From NCBI RefSeq assembly GCF_028583725.1, contig NZ_CP110680.1, positions 3,906,001-3,970,000 of the forward strand: 64,000 nucleotides of DNA, read 5' to 3'. Position numbers and translations under genes: made by a program. The DNA comes from Cellulomonas fimi. GTDB taxonomy: Bacteria > Actinomycetota > Actinomycetes > Actinomycetales > Cellulomonadaceae. Positions within the stretch are counted from its first letter, which is position 1, and each line of letters opens with the position of its first letter. The notes under the pieces are model-generated. The model worked only from the letters and a program-made list of their open reading frames with translations, was not told the origin of the DNA and did not search any database. Positions 42,028 through 50,313 of the stretch are shown in pieces.

Positions 42028-42111
42028 ATGCCGACGAGCGCGCACTTGCCTGCGGCGACAGCTCCCGCGCGACGAGGCACCGCACGCCCGTCCGCAGGCG
42101 GCACCCGGTGA
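42028..42111 (+). CDS. 27-codon ORF coupled to the FHA gene
   Basis: It encodes 27 residues starting MPTSAHLPAATAPARR, basic and Ala/Pro-rich, with no recognisable domain. CCCGAGGAGG lies 6 nt before the ATG, one of the best ribosome sites in the window. Its TGA overlaps the GTG of the FHA gene (GTGA), so its translation probably couples or limits FHA protein synthesis. It may be a regulatory leader peptide rather than a functional protein. Confidence 0.5.
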   Translation: MPTSAHLPAATAPARRGTARPSAGGTR

Positions 42112-43067
42112 CCGCACGCCCGCACAGTTCACCGGATCGGGTGGCGACCGTCCCGGCGACCTGGCCGCTCGTCCGGGCACAGCTGCGACCCGACGGCACC
42201 GGGACCGTGCACGTCAACGAGCACGCCTCCGCGTGCGCCGCCGCGTCCACGGACCGGCTGCGGGCCGGTGCGCTCGCGCGCGCGGTCGCGGTGGCCCGGA
42301 CCGTGGGGCGGCCGGTCCGCGTCGTGCTCGCCGACGCGAGCGGCGCGGTGCTGCTGGCCGCACACCCCGACGGCACGCTGCGGACCCTCCCCGCCGAGGG
42401 CGCCGGTGCGCCCGTGGACGTCCCGCCCGCGCCCTGCCGCCGGTGCGGGTCGGACCAGCCGGTCGTGGCGCTGGCGTGCGCGGCGTGCGGGACGCTCGAA
42501 CCGCTGCGCGTGGAGACCGAGCCGGTCGCCCTGCTCGAAGCGGCGACGCTCAGCCGGCCCGACGAGGCGCTGCTCGCGTCGCTCCCCGCACCGCGGCCCG
42601 TCCCTGCCCTCCCGACCGCCCCGGACGACGCCGGGCACCAGGAGTCGGGCGACGTCCTGCCGGGCACGCTGTCACCGGTCGCCGTCCCCGGTCTCCCTCC
42701 CGAGGCCGAGGCGGCGCGGACGGCGCGCGACGCGACGACTCCGTCGCGCGGGCCCGTGCTCGTCCTCACCGTCGACGGTGGTCCGCCGGTGCGCGTCCCC
42801 GGCGGTGCGTCGCTCGGCCGCGACCCGGTGGCCCCCACCGGGCGGACCCCCGTGCGGGTGGTCGGGGCGACGGTGTCGAAGACCCACGCGCTCGTGGACG
42901 TCGAGCCCGACGGGACCATCCTGGTCACCGACTTCAGCTCGACGAACGGGACCCACGTGCTGCTCGACGCGCCCGTGCGGCTGGTCCCGCACACGCCGGT
43001 CGCCGTGCCTGCCGGGACCGTGGTGCTGCTCGGCGAGGTGCGCTGCACGCTCGGCCTGAGCACCTGA
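42108..43067 (+). CDS. FHA domain protein with zinc-ribbon-like motif
   Basis: 319 aa. The N-terminal 110 residues have a strand-rich fold; then CRRCGSDQPVVALACAACG (about 112-130) forms a CxxC...CxxC zinc ribbon. An Ala/Pro-rich linker and a C-terminal FHA domain (GRDPVAPTGRTPVRVVGATV, then SKTHALVD and DFSSTNGTHVLL, about 260-305) follow. FHA domains bind phosphothreonine; such proteins commonly connect Ser/Thr kinases with T7SS or Tad machinery. No kinase is in the window. The start is the GTG at 42108, overlapping the 27-codon ORF. Confidence 0.82.
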   Translation: MTARPHSSPDRVATVPATWPLVRAQLRPDGTGTVHVNEHASACAAASTDRLRAGALARAVAVARTVGRPVRVVLADASGAVLLAAHPDGTLRTLPAEGAGAPVDVPPAPCRRCGSDQPVVALACAACGTLEPLRVETEPVALLEAATLSRPDEALLASLPAPRPVPALPTAPDDAGHQESGDVLPGTLSPVAVPGLPPEAEAARTARDATTPSRGPVLVLTVDGGPPVRVPGGASLGRDPVAPTGRTPVRVVGATVSKTHALVDVEPDGTILVTDFSSTNGTHVLLDAPVRLVPHTPVAVPAGTVVLLGEVRCTLGLST

Positions 43068-43100
43068 GCGGCTGAGCGGCTGAGCGCTGACGCGAGCGCG

Positions 43101-43136
43101 GACGTCTCCGGCCCGCGCCGCCGCACCGGAGACGTC
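43101..43136. terminator. convergent terminator
   Basis: GACGTCTCCGG pairs with CCGGAGACGTC (11 bp, 14-nt loop); the right arm touches the stop codon of the leftward gene. It ends the FHA gene on the plus strand and probably the exported-protein operon on the other. Confidence 0.65.
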
Positions 43137-44160
43137 AGCGCGAGACGACGCCCTGGATCTCGGCGACCGGGATCTCGCTCGTCGCGGAGATCGTCTGCGC
43201 GGGCAGCGCCGTCGGGTTCGGGTCCTCCGAGGAGACCCACGACGCGGTCCACGTGGCCTGCGCGGTCAGCGTCGCGGTGGGCTGCGACTGCCCCGCCTTC
43301 ACGGGCTGGTTCGCGCTGGACCGGAAGAACCGCAGCGAGCACGTCGTGGACGCCGCGCCCCCGCCCCACGGGGTGCCCGTGTCGGGGCAGGTCACGGACT
43401 CGGCGCCGGGTGCGCTGACCTGCAGCGCGGAGAGCGCGGCGTCGACGCGCGCCCACGTGCCCGACGGGATCTGCGCGGTCACCGAGACCGTGGTGGCGGC
43501 GTCCTCGACCCACACCCAGGTGTCGGCGCCGACGACCGTCGCCCCGGTCCCCGTCATGCTCGGGTTCCAGCGGATCGTCCCGCGGGGCAGGTCCATCGAC
43601 TCCGACGCGATCTGCGCGAGCACCTCGGGGTCGACGTCCGCGTCCTGCGGCGGCACCGGGTCGGTCGGGCCGACCCAGATCGCCGGGTGGGAGAGGTAGT
43701 ACTCCGTCGCGACCTCGCCGGGGACATCGGCGCGGCACGACGCCTCGTACCAGTGCCCCTCGGTGTCGGTCGCGTGGTCCTCCCAGCCCTGGTGCAGCAG
43801 GCCCTGGTTCGCGAAGTCGTCGAGGGTGTCGGACTCGCGGGCCTCCCCGCCGAGCTTCCAGTACTCGTAGTACTGCGCGCCCGTCGGACCCCGGCCCATC
43901 CAGCACAGGGGCGCGACCGTGCGCGTCGTGGTGCTGCTGAACGTCCGGCCACCCGACGTCGACCCCGACTGCGACACCGTCACCTGGATCGACCCGCCCG
44001 ACGACCCGCCGCTCGTGCCGGTGCCCGAGCCGCCGCCCGAGTCGCCGGGACCCGCGGTCTCCTCCTGCCCGAAGGGCGGGTCCTCCGCCGCAGCAGCCGT
44101 CACCTGGGCGAGGACCAGCGCGGCCGCCAGGCCGAGGACGGCGGCGGGCCGCCTCAGCAT
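43135..44160 (-). CDS. secreted Gly/Ser-rich protein of unknown function
   Basis: 341 aa. A Sec signal peptide (about residues 1-25, ending TAAAAE) is followed by a Gly/Ser/Thr-rich stretch and a large exported domain. It has Cys-containing blocks such as APLCWMGRG, EASCRAD and SVTCPDTG, plus an aromatic-rich centre (EYWKLGGEA; GHWYEA). No known domain was recognised. The start overlaps the lipoprotein stop by 7 nt, so the pair is an operon. Secretion next to a possible T7SS cassette may matter. Confidence 0.7.
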   Translation of the reverse strand: MLRRPAAVLGLAAALVLAQVTAAAAEDPPFGQEETAGPGDSGGGSGTGTSGGSSGGSIQVTVSQSGSTSGGRTFSSTTTRTVAPLCWMGRGPTGAQYYEYWKLGGEARESDTLDDFANQGLLHQGWEDHATDTEGHWYEASCRADVPGEVATEYYLSHPAIWVGPTDPVPPQDADVDPEVLAQIASESMDLPRGTIRWNPSMTGTGATVVGADTWVWVEDAATTVSVTAQIPSGTWARVDAALSALQVSAPGAESVTCPDTGTPWGGGAASTTCSLRFFRSSANQPVKAGQSQPTATLTAQATWTASWVSSEDPNPTALPAQTISATSEIPVAEIQGVVSR

Positions 44161-44753
44161 GTCCCCGACACCTCGTTGGTGGCGACCAGCCACCGGTCCT
44201 CACCGGGTACGCGGGTCAGGGTGTAGGACTTGTGCTTCTTCTCGCCGAACCCCGCCTCCGCGGGCGTGTAGGTGCGGGTCGCGTCCGCGAACGTGGCCTG
44301 CGAGAAGTCCTCGCAGATCTCGCCGGTCGCCTGGTCCCCCGTGACGACGACGTCGCCCACGCGCGTCTCGAGGACGCCGCCGATGGAGGCCTGGATCGCG
44401 GTGTTCTGGTCGACGACCTTCTGCATGGCCCCCTGCAGCTCGGGCGAGGCGATGACGGAGAAGGCAGGGCTGACCGTGTTGGTCCGCATGGTCCGCCAGT
44501 ACTCCTTCTCGTACGTGGCGAGCCAGTTGTAGACGTCGGCCTCGTCGCCCGTGAGCGTCGGCACGTCGGTGAACACGATCCCGAGCTCCGGGTCGGACAG
44601 GTCGTCCACCTCCGGCTCGGCGGTCGGGGTGGCGCTCGGCGTCGGGGTCGTGGTCGGCGCCGCGGTGAGGCCTGCGGGCTCCTCCGCCCCGCCGCACCCC
44701 GCGAGCAGGCCCACGACCAGCGTCGACACCACGACCACCACGATCCGGCTCAT
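44154..44753 (-). CDS. exported lipoprotein
   Basis: 199 aa. Signal peptide with lipobox VGLLAGC (Cys at about residue 20). The mature N-terminus is Thr/Pro-rich; the rest looks like a small NTF2- or SnoaL-like exported domain, with ...TYEKEYWRTMRTN and EICEDFSQATF blocks. It ends SGTC. GGAAGG before the ATG at 44753 supports the start. It is upstream of, and overlaps by 7 nt, the secreted protein gene. Substrate and partner are unknown. Confidence 0.72.
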   Translation of the reverse strand: MSRIVVVVVSTLVVGLLAGCGGAEEPAGLTAAPTTTPTPSATPTAEPEVDDLSDPELGIVFTDVPTLTGDEADVYNWLATYEKEYWRTMRTNTVSPAFSVIASPELQGAMQKVVDQNTAIQASIGGVLETRVGDVVVTGDQATGEICEDFSQATFADATRTYTPAEAGFGEKKHKSYTLTRVPGEDRWLVATNEVSGTC

Positions 44754-44947
44754 CTGCGCCCTTCCCTGCGACCACGGCTCGGCGACCGAACCGACCGATA
44801 CCGTACCGAATGCCCCGTACGGACGCGGCGCCCCGGCGACCCCTCCCGTGGCGGGCGCCGTCCCAGGCCACGGTGGACGAGCGGTCACGCCACCTGCGTG
44901 GTCACCACTAGGGTGCTGTCCGAAATCGGCGGATTCGAAGGGTGGAC

Positions 44948-45781
44948 GTGAGCATGGCTCGTCTGGACGTCGTGCGGCGCAGGGTCGCCCTGAGCGAGGA
45001 CGAGCTCGAGACGCTCCGCCTCCTGCACAACGGGGAGCCCGCACCCGAGGAGGCGCGCGCCGCGCTCGTGGCGTCCGGCGTCGTCGACGAGGACGGCGCG
45101 GTGCACCCGCTGGTCGTGGACCTCGTCCGGACGGTGACCGACCCGATGATCCAGGCCGCCGTCGAGTCGGCGGGGCCGCAGGGGCCGACGCTCGCCGTGC
45201 TCGCGGTGCGCGAGGAGACGGTCTGGTACACGGACCCGTGGCCCCAGGGCGACGAGGAGGCGGTGTACTGCCAGGACGAGCTGCCGCAGGTCCTCTGGAT
45301 CCTCGCCCGGCTCGCCGGCCTGCGCCGCCGCGAGGTGCCGAAGATCGCGACACCGTTCACGGTCCCGCTGCGCGCGGTGGACGCGGTCGTCCAGACGATG
45401 GGCCTGACCGACGACACGTGGGAGCCGGCCAGGGTCGTCGCCACGGCGCAGCTCGAGCGCTTCTTCGGCGAGGTCGCCGAGGCGGACCGCTCGATGCTCC
45501 TCGCGACGCTGTCCTTCCTGGAGTCGACCGCGCGCGTGAGCCTCGTCTGGGGCCCGGACCCCGCGACCGACTCCCGTGGCCTCGCGCTGTGGGACTGCGG
45601 GCCGGGCGGGTACTGGGTGCGCGAGCAGCCCGCGGAGCCGCTGCACGCCGAGGACGTCACGCCGGACACGCTCGCCACGTTCCGCCCGGTGTCCGGCGGC
45701 GAGGTGTGGCAGCTCCTCGCGGGCCTCCTGCCGTCGTCGGGCGACCTGCGCTCGGTCCTGGCCCGGGTCGGCGCATCGTGA
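44948..45781 (+). CDS. EspG-like or unknown protein, first gene of the 44.9-48.2 kb cassette
   Basis: 277 aa, soluble alpha/beta. It opens VSMARLDVVRRRVALSEDEL and continues with TVWYTDPWPQGDEEAVYC and LPQVLWILARLAGL. Length and position before WXG-like genes recall EspG, the cytosolic chaperone of ESX substrates, but sequence resemblance is weak. No enzyme motif is seen. GTG 44948 has GAAGGG 6 nt upstream; a TAGGGT box (44909-44914) may be the -10. The stop overlaps the next gene by 4 nt (GTGA). Confidence 0.55.
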   Translation: MSMARLDVVRRRVALSEDELETLRLLHNGEPAPEEARAALVASGVVDEDGAVHPLVVDLVRTVTDPMIQAAVESAGPQGPTLAVLAVREETVWYTDPWPQGDEEAVYCQDELPQVLWILARLAGLRRREVPKIATPFTVPLRAVDAVVQTMGLTDDTWEPARVVATAQLERFFGEVAEADRSMLLATLSFLESTARVSLVWGPDPATDSRGLALWDCGPGGYWVREQPAEPLHAEDVTPDTLATFRPVSGGEVWQLLAGLLPSSGDLRSVLARVGAS

Positions 45782-47223
45782 CGGTCAAGGTCGACAAGGA
45801 GGTCCTGGCGGCGACCGTCGTCGCGCTCGAGGACCTCGCCGAGGACCTGCCGGCGCTGTTCTCCCGCGCCTCCGCCCTCGACGCACGCGTCGACCTCGCG
45901 GGCCTCAACGGTGCCGAGCAGTGGGCGCGTGACGTCTCGAAGGACCTGCGCCAGCGGATCGGCGTGCTCGAGCACATGGCGCAGGCGAACCCGACGTTCG
46001 GGGGCGTCAGCATGACCGCCGACCAGGCGGCCGCGATCGCGGGCCAGTCGATGTCCGTCGAGGACGCGCTGATCGCGGTGCACGCGACGAACACGGCCCC
46101 GAACGCCTGGAACGACACCGACCCCGCCAACCTCGCCGAGTGGTTCGAGCAGCTCCAGGCCGAGGCGCTCGAGAAGCTCGCCGGGATGACCGACAGCGAG
46201 CAGGCCACGGCTCTCGTCGACGCGTACCACGACGTCCAGAACTTCGTCGTCGGTGGTGGCGCAGCGGTCGCCGCCGCCGGGACGCTGTTCTTCCAGGGCG
46301 GCCCCGCGCTCGCGCGCTGGCTCGCCGACCGCAAGATCATCCAGCCGGGCCTCGCGGCGCTCGCGGAGTCCGACGCCGCCTGGGCGAACCGGCTCTCGGC
46401 GGCCCTCACGGCGGCGGACCGCCGCGGGCTCGCCGGCAAGGTGCCGTTCAAGTACCCCGGCTCGTTCGTCCCCAACACCGTCGGCAACTACCTGCTCAAG
46501 CTCGCGCCGACCGTCGAGGACTTCGACGCGTGGGTGACCCGCATGTCCTCCGCGACGCAGACGTACGCGGTGAACGGCGAGATGCAGCCCACGCTCCTGG
46601 CCAAGCTGCTGCAGAGCGAGAAGGGCGTCCAGGCGACGACCTGGGTCTCACGGGTCCTCGGCACGACGCGCACCGGGCAGCTCGCGACCCGGCTCGCCAC
46701 GTGGGGCAACGCGATCGTCGGCAAGCCGTGGATCAACCCGGCGACGGGTGTCGTCGTCGCGCGCGGCGCCGGCAACCTCCTGACGATGGCGAACCAGTCG
46801 GGCGTCACGACGATGCTCCGGACGGCGGGCGGGCTGCGGGTCCTCGGCGTCGCGGGCAGCGCCTTCGCGACGGTCGACGGTGCCGTCGGGCTCTACAACA
46901 ACTTCGACGAGAACAACCGGCTCTGGTCCGAGGGCGGCACGAAGGGCAAGGCGCACGTCATCGGCGAGTACGCCGAGACGGCGTTCAACGCGTCGATGAC
47001 CGCAGCCCTCATCGCGCCCAACCCGGTGACGCTCGGCCTGGTCGCCGTCACGGGTCTCGTCTGGGCAGGAGCGGAGGTCGTCGAGCACTGGGACGACATC
47101 ACCGCGGCGTACGACACGGCCGTCGACTGGGCGGGCGACCGGGCCGAGGAGGCCGGCGAGTGGGTGGGTGACCGGCTCGACGACATCAAGGAGTCCGACC
47201 TCAACCCCATGAACTGGTTCTGA
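45778..47223 (+). CDS. large helical membrane-associated protein, possible T7SS substrate
   Basis: 481 aa. The first 150 residues are helical and WXG-like in feel, with WARDVSKDLRQRIGVLEHM and NAWNDTDPANLAEWFEQLQA. Two hydrophobic segments follow (VGGGAAVAAAGTLFFQGG, about 155-175, and MTAALIAPNPVTLGLVAVTG, about 410-430). The C-terminus, GEWVGDRLDDIKESDLNPMN ending in WF, resembles the tails of T7SS-linked proteins without a toxin domain. No nuclease, NADase or other toxin motif was found. GTG start overlapping the previous gene. A substrate or pore-like role is inference. Confidence 0.6.
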   Translation: MTVKVDKEVLAATVVALEDLAEDLPALFSRASALDARVDLAGLNGAEQWARDVSKDLRQRIGVLEHMAQANPTFGGVSMTADQAAAIAGQSMSVEDALIAVHATNTAPNAWNDTDPANLAEWFEQLQAEALEKLAGMTDSEQATALVDAYHDVQNFVVGGGAAVAAAGTLFFQGGPALARWLADRKIIQPGLAALAESDAAWANRLSAALTAADRRGLAGKVPFKYPGSFVPNTVGNYLLKLAPTVEDFDAWVTRMSSATQTYAVNGEMQPTLLAKLLQSEKGVQATTWVSRVLGTTRTGQLATRLATWGNAIVGKPWINPATGVVVARGAGNLLTMANQSGVTTMLRTAGGLRVLGVAGSAFATVDGAVGLYNNFDENNRLWSEGGTKGKAHVIGEYAETAFNASMTAALIAPNPVTLGLVAVTGLVWAGAEVVEHWDDITAAYDTAVDWAGDRAEEAGEWVGDRLDDIKESDLNPMNWF

Positions 47224-47232
47224 GAGGGCGCG

Positions 47233-47517
47233 ATGACATCGACCGAGCTCTACGCCAAGGCGCAGGCCCTCGACGCCCTCGCGGCCGACGTCGAGACCGC
47301 GATCGACCCCGCGAAGTCGATCGCCGACTCGCCCGACTGGGAGTGCGCGAACGCGACGGACGTCCGCGGCGCCCTCAACCGCTGGCGGTCGGCCGCGCAG
47401 TCGGCCGCGCGCAACCTGCGTGACGAGGCGTCCCGGGTGCGCGGCGAGGCCCGACGGGCCGAGGAGCGTGAGGAGCAGGAGGAGCGCGACGCGCGCCGCG
47501 AGAGGCAGCCCCAGTGA
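47233..47517 (+). CDS. small WXG-like helical protein
   Basis: 94 aa, two long helices separated by a turn containing SPDWECANA, with Trp at the place of the W-x-G but Cys instead of Gly. The second helix is extremely charged (EARRAEEREEQEERDARRER). Length fits WXG100 relatives, so it may be an Esx-like partner for the neighbouring proteins. GAGAGGG supports the start; GTGA overlap with the next gene. Confidence 0.6.
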   Translation: MTSTELYAKAQALDALAADVETAIDPAKSIADSPDWECANATDVRGALNRWRSAAQSAARNLRDEASRVRGEARRAEEREEQEERDARRERQPQ

Positions 47518-48155
47518 CGGCCGTCGACGTCTGGGCGCCGCTGGGCGTCGCGGGCGTCGTGCCGGTCGTCGACGAGCTGAGCATCCCCGACTTCCACCAC
47601 ATGCCGAAGGACGTCCCGTTCGCCGCGCGCACGAAGGTCGACGTCGCCGGACACCAGGTCACGGTCGTGTGGCGGCACCGCGTGCTCGTCGCGTCGCTCG
47701 CCGACGACGCGGCGCCGGGCGGCGCACGGGAGATCGCCAGCGGCTTCCGTCAGCCCGCGACCGGCGGCCCGGACAGCATCCTGTGGAACTTCGTCCTCAT
47801 GCCCGTCGACGTGCTCGGCGAGACCGTCTCGCTCGACCGCGAGCGCGACGGGCGCGACCGGTGGCAGCTGCGGGTGTCCGGACCGGCCGGACGCTCCTGG
47901 CGGTGGCGGCCGGCGGGCCGGATCTTCGCCGACCGGATGGAGCTGACCCGGTCGGACGACACCGCCCCCGTCGTCACGCACCTGCTGCGTCCCGTCCCGG
48001 GCCGCCCGGGCACGGCGTCCGGCCCGCCGGAGGTGCGCTGGGAGGCGTCGGCCGGCCTCGCGGAGGTGCTGCTCCCGCTGCTGTGGGTGCTCGACCGGGC
48101 GCACACGTGCCTGCTCCCGAAGACCCAGCGGGTCCTGCGCGGGGAGTTCCTGTGA
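47514..48155 (+). CDS. unknown protein, last gene of the cassette
   Basis: 213 aa. It is beta-rich, soluble, and begins VTAVDVWAPLGVAGVVPVVD, with many Trp (WRHRVLVASL, RWQLRVSG, WRWRPAGRI). No domain is recognised. The start overlaps the previous stop (GTGA). It shares the tight four-gene arrangement and so probably acts with the EspG-like and helical proteins. Confidence 0.6.
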   Translation: MTAVDVWAPLGVAGVVPVVDELSIPDFHHMPKDVPFAARTKVDVAGHQVTVVWRHRVLVASLADDAAPGGAREIASGFRQPATGGPDSILWNFVLMPVDVLGETVSLDRERDGRDRWQLRVSGPAGRSWRWRPAGRIFADRMELTRSDDTAPVVTHLLRPVPGRPGTASGPPEVRWEASAGLAEVLLPLLWVLDRAHTCLLPKTQRVLRGEFL

Positions 48156-48183
48156 CCTCCGCGGGTGGCGACCGGCCGGACCC

Positions 48184-48189
48184 TAGGAT
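48184..48189 (+). promoter_or_regulatory. -10 box, likely leaderless promoter of the DUF3093 gene
   Basis: TAGGAT, 6 nt before the GTG at 48196. Confidence 0.55.
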
Positions 48190-48195
48190 GTCCCG

Positions 48196-48633
48196 GTGAT
48201 CCGGTACGAGGAGCGCGCGTCGCGTCGCCGTTCGACCCTGACCCTGGTCGTCGTCTGCGCCGTCCTGTGGGTCGGCCTGGCGCTGACCGACGCCGGCCCG
48301 GGCTTCGCGACGATCGTCGTGAGCATCGTCGCCGTGATGGGCGCGGTCCTCGTATGGAGCGTCGGCCGCTACACGAACATCCGCGTGACCGACTCCGAGC
48401 TGCGGGTGGGCCGCCTCAAGGTCCGCCTCGCCGACCTGTACCCGGGCGTCTCGCAGCCCGGCGAGGTCGTCGAGGGCAAGCTCGCCGGCGGTCAGTGGGG
48501 CGCGACCGCGTCGACGGCGCACCCGCGGATCGTCGCCCTGACCCGGCGTGACGGGCAGCGCGTCATCGTCTCGACGAAGGACCCCGACGCCTTCCGCGCC
48601 GCCCTCGACGCCGTGCTCGCCGAGCACCACTGA
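48196..48633 (+). CDS. DUF3093 family membrane protein
   Basis: 145 aa. It begins with VIRYEERASRRRSTLTLVVV, followed by two hydrophobic helices (about 15-55) and a C-terminal domain of about 85 residues with RVTDSELRVGRLKVRLADL. The family is restricted to actinobacteria and has no known function. The leaderless box and the GTG fix the start. Separate from the cassette on its left by 40 nt. Confidence 0.72.
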   Translation: MIRYEERASRRRSTLTLVVVCAVLWVGLALTDAGPGFATIVVSIVAVMGAVLVWSVGRYTNIRVTDSELRVGRLKVRLADLYPGVSQPGEVVEGKLAGGQWGATASTAHPRIVALTRRDGQRVIVSTKDPDAFRAALDAVLAEHH

Positions 48634-49041
48634 CGACCGGGCACGACGGCCACCCGAGGCCCCGCGGTCCGGGCCGGCCGCGGCATGCTCCTCACCGACC
48701 GCTCGGCACCCGCGTCCGCGTGCGGGCGTGACCGCACGACCGGGACCTTGGTCCGGCGTCCCCGTCGCCGTGAGCGGCGATGCTGCAGGCAGTGCCCCAC
48801 GACGGCGCACGCCGTCCTCCGGCGGCCAGGCGACGTGGGGTCCGACGGAGGTCGGGCGACGTGGCTGTGGCGACCGCGACCCGTGAGCCTCCGGTGGGCG
48901 GCCCCTCCCCCTCGGGGCCGCCCACCCCCGTCGGACGTCTCCCCCTCCCGTGTCCCCTGCGTCCACGCCCGCGTGCCTCCGGACGGGCCGCGCGCGGCGC
49001 GTCGGCTCCGCCGCCGCCGGGACCGTGGATGATGCTGGGGC
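48634..49041. other. 408-bp region without a supported gene
   Basis: No frame shows a ribosome site with sensible protein; the long open frames on both strands here are Arg-rich shadows caused by GC content. The one structure seen is the hairpin at 48893-48926. A promoter for the YibE/F pair probably lies near its right end; the GTG at 49042 has GATGATG about 8-12 nt upstream, which is a poor -10. Confidence 0.5.
48893..48926. terminator. perfect 13-bp hairpin in the long gap
   Basis: GGTGGGCGGCCCC pairs with GGGGCCGCCCACC around an 8-nt CT-rich loop. It is 260 nt after the DUF3093 stop; it may end transcription there or shield the YibE/F genes. Confidence 0.45.
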
Positions 49042-50313
49042 GTGCCCCACAGCCACCTGTCGACCGTGACCGCGCCCGACGAGGCTGCGACGGCTGACCC
49101 CGCCGCCCTGCGCCGGACCGCGACGCGCGCGCGTGGCTGGCTCGCGGCCGTGCTGGGGCCCGTGCTGCTGCTGACGCTCGCCGGCGCGTGGTGGCTGTGG
49201 CCGTCGGCGGACGCACGCCCGCCCGTGCTCGACACGACCGGCCCCGGCGTGACGTACACGACAGGCGCGATCACGGAGGTCCGGCCCGACGCCACGGGGA
49301 TGGACCAGGCGACCGCGCGCCTGGCCGACGGCGAGGTCGTGGACCTGCACGTGCCGCCCGAGTACGTGCCCGAGGTGGCGGTGGGTGACCGGGTGCGGGT
49401 CGCGGCGCTGTCGACGGCGGACGTCGGGGACCTCACGGACGTCACCGCGCAGCCGACGCTCTCGACGACGTACCTGTTCGTCGACTTCGAGCGCGGGCCG
49501 CCGATGCTGCTGCTGGCCGCGGTGTTCGCCGGGCTCGTCGTGCTCGTGGCGCGCTGGCGCGGGCTCGCGGCGCTCGCGGGGATGGTGGTCGGCCTGCTCG
49601 TCGTCGGGGTCTTCACGCTCCCGGCGCTGCTCCAGGGCCGGCCGGCGGTGCCGGTCGCGCTCGTGACGAGCGTCGTCATCATGTACGTCGTGCTCTACCT
49701 GGCCCACGGCGTCTCGGTGCGCACGTCGACCGCGCTCGCGGGCACGCTGGTCGGGCTCGTCGCGACGGCCGCGATCGCGTCATGGGCGAGCGGGTCCGCG
49801 CACCTCACCGGCCTGTCGGGCGAGTACGCGCTCGACCTCATGTCCGCGGCGCCCGAGGTGCGGCTGCGGTCGGTGCTGCTGTGCGGCATGGTCCTGGCCG
49901 GTCTGGGCGTGCTCAACGACGTCACGATCACGCAGGCGTCGGCGGTGTGGGAGCTGCACGCGGCACGACCGGGCAGCACGTGGCGCGAGCTCGTCGGGCG
50001 CGGGATGCGGATCGGGCGCGACCACATCGCGTCGACCGTCTACACGATCGTGTTCGCCTACGTCGGCGCGGCGCTGCCGCTCGTGCTGCTCGTCAGCCTC
50101 ACCGACCGCGGGCTGCTGGGCGTGCTGAGCAGCGGGGACATCGCGGAGGAGGTCGTGCGCACGCTCGTCGGGTCGATCGGGCTGGTGCTCGCGATCCCGG
50201 TGACGACGGTCCTCGCGGCGGCCCTCGTCCGGCGCAGCGCGATCCCGTCCGGTGGTCCGACGGGCGAGCCGACGATGCAGGACGACGACGACCGGACCAC
50301 GGTGGGGTCGTGA
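49042..50313 (+). CDS. YibE/F family membrane protein, copy 1
   Basis: 423 aa, about eight membrane helices with a large exported loop after the first (about 50-145). The conserved core is LNDVTITQASAVWELHAARP, then GMRIGRDHIASTVYTIVFAY. YibE/F proteins are of unknown function; a few are linked to calcium- or metal-related membrane processes. The stop overlaps the start of a second homologue by 4 nt. GTG start at 49042; the ribosome site is weak. Confidence 0.85.
   Translation: MPHSHLSTVTAPDEAATADPAALRRTATRARGWLAAVLGPVLLLTLAGAWWLWPSADARPPVLDTTGPGVTYTTGAITEVRPDATGMDQATARLADGEVVDLHVPPEYVPEVAVGDRVRVAALSTADVGDLTDVTAQPTLSTTYLFVDFERGPPMLLLAAVFAGLVVLVARWRGLAALAGMVVGLLVVGVFTLPALLQGRPAVPVALVTSVVIMYVVLYLAHGVSVRTSTALAGTLVGLVATAAIASWASGSAHLTGLSGEYALDLMSAAPEVRLRSVLLCGMVLAGLGVLNDVTITQASAVWELHAARPGSTWRELVGRGMRIGRDHIASTVYTIVFAYVGAALPLVLLVSLTDRGLLGVLSSGDIAEEVVRTLVGSIGLVLAIPVTTVLAAALVRRSAIPSGGPTGEPTMQDDDDRTTVGS

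Noticed and set aside
45778..47223. Polymorphic toxin with a catalytic C-terminus
   Set aside because: No nuclease, deaminase, NADase or similar motif is visible, and no cognate immunity gene could be recognised; the last gene of the cassette has no such feature.
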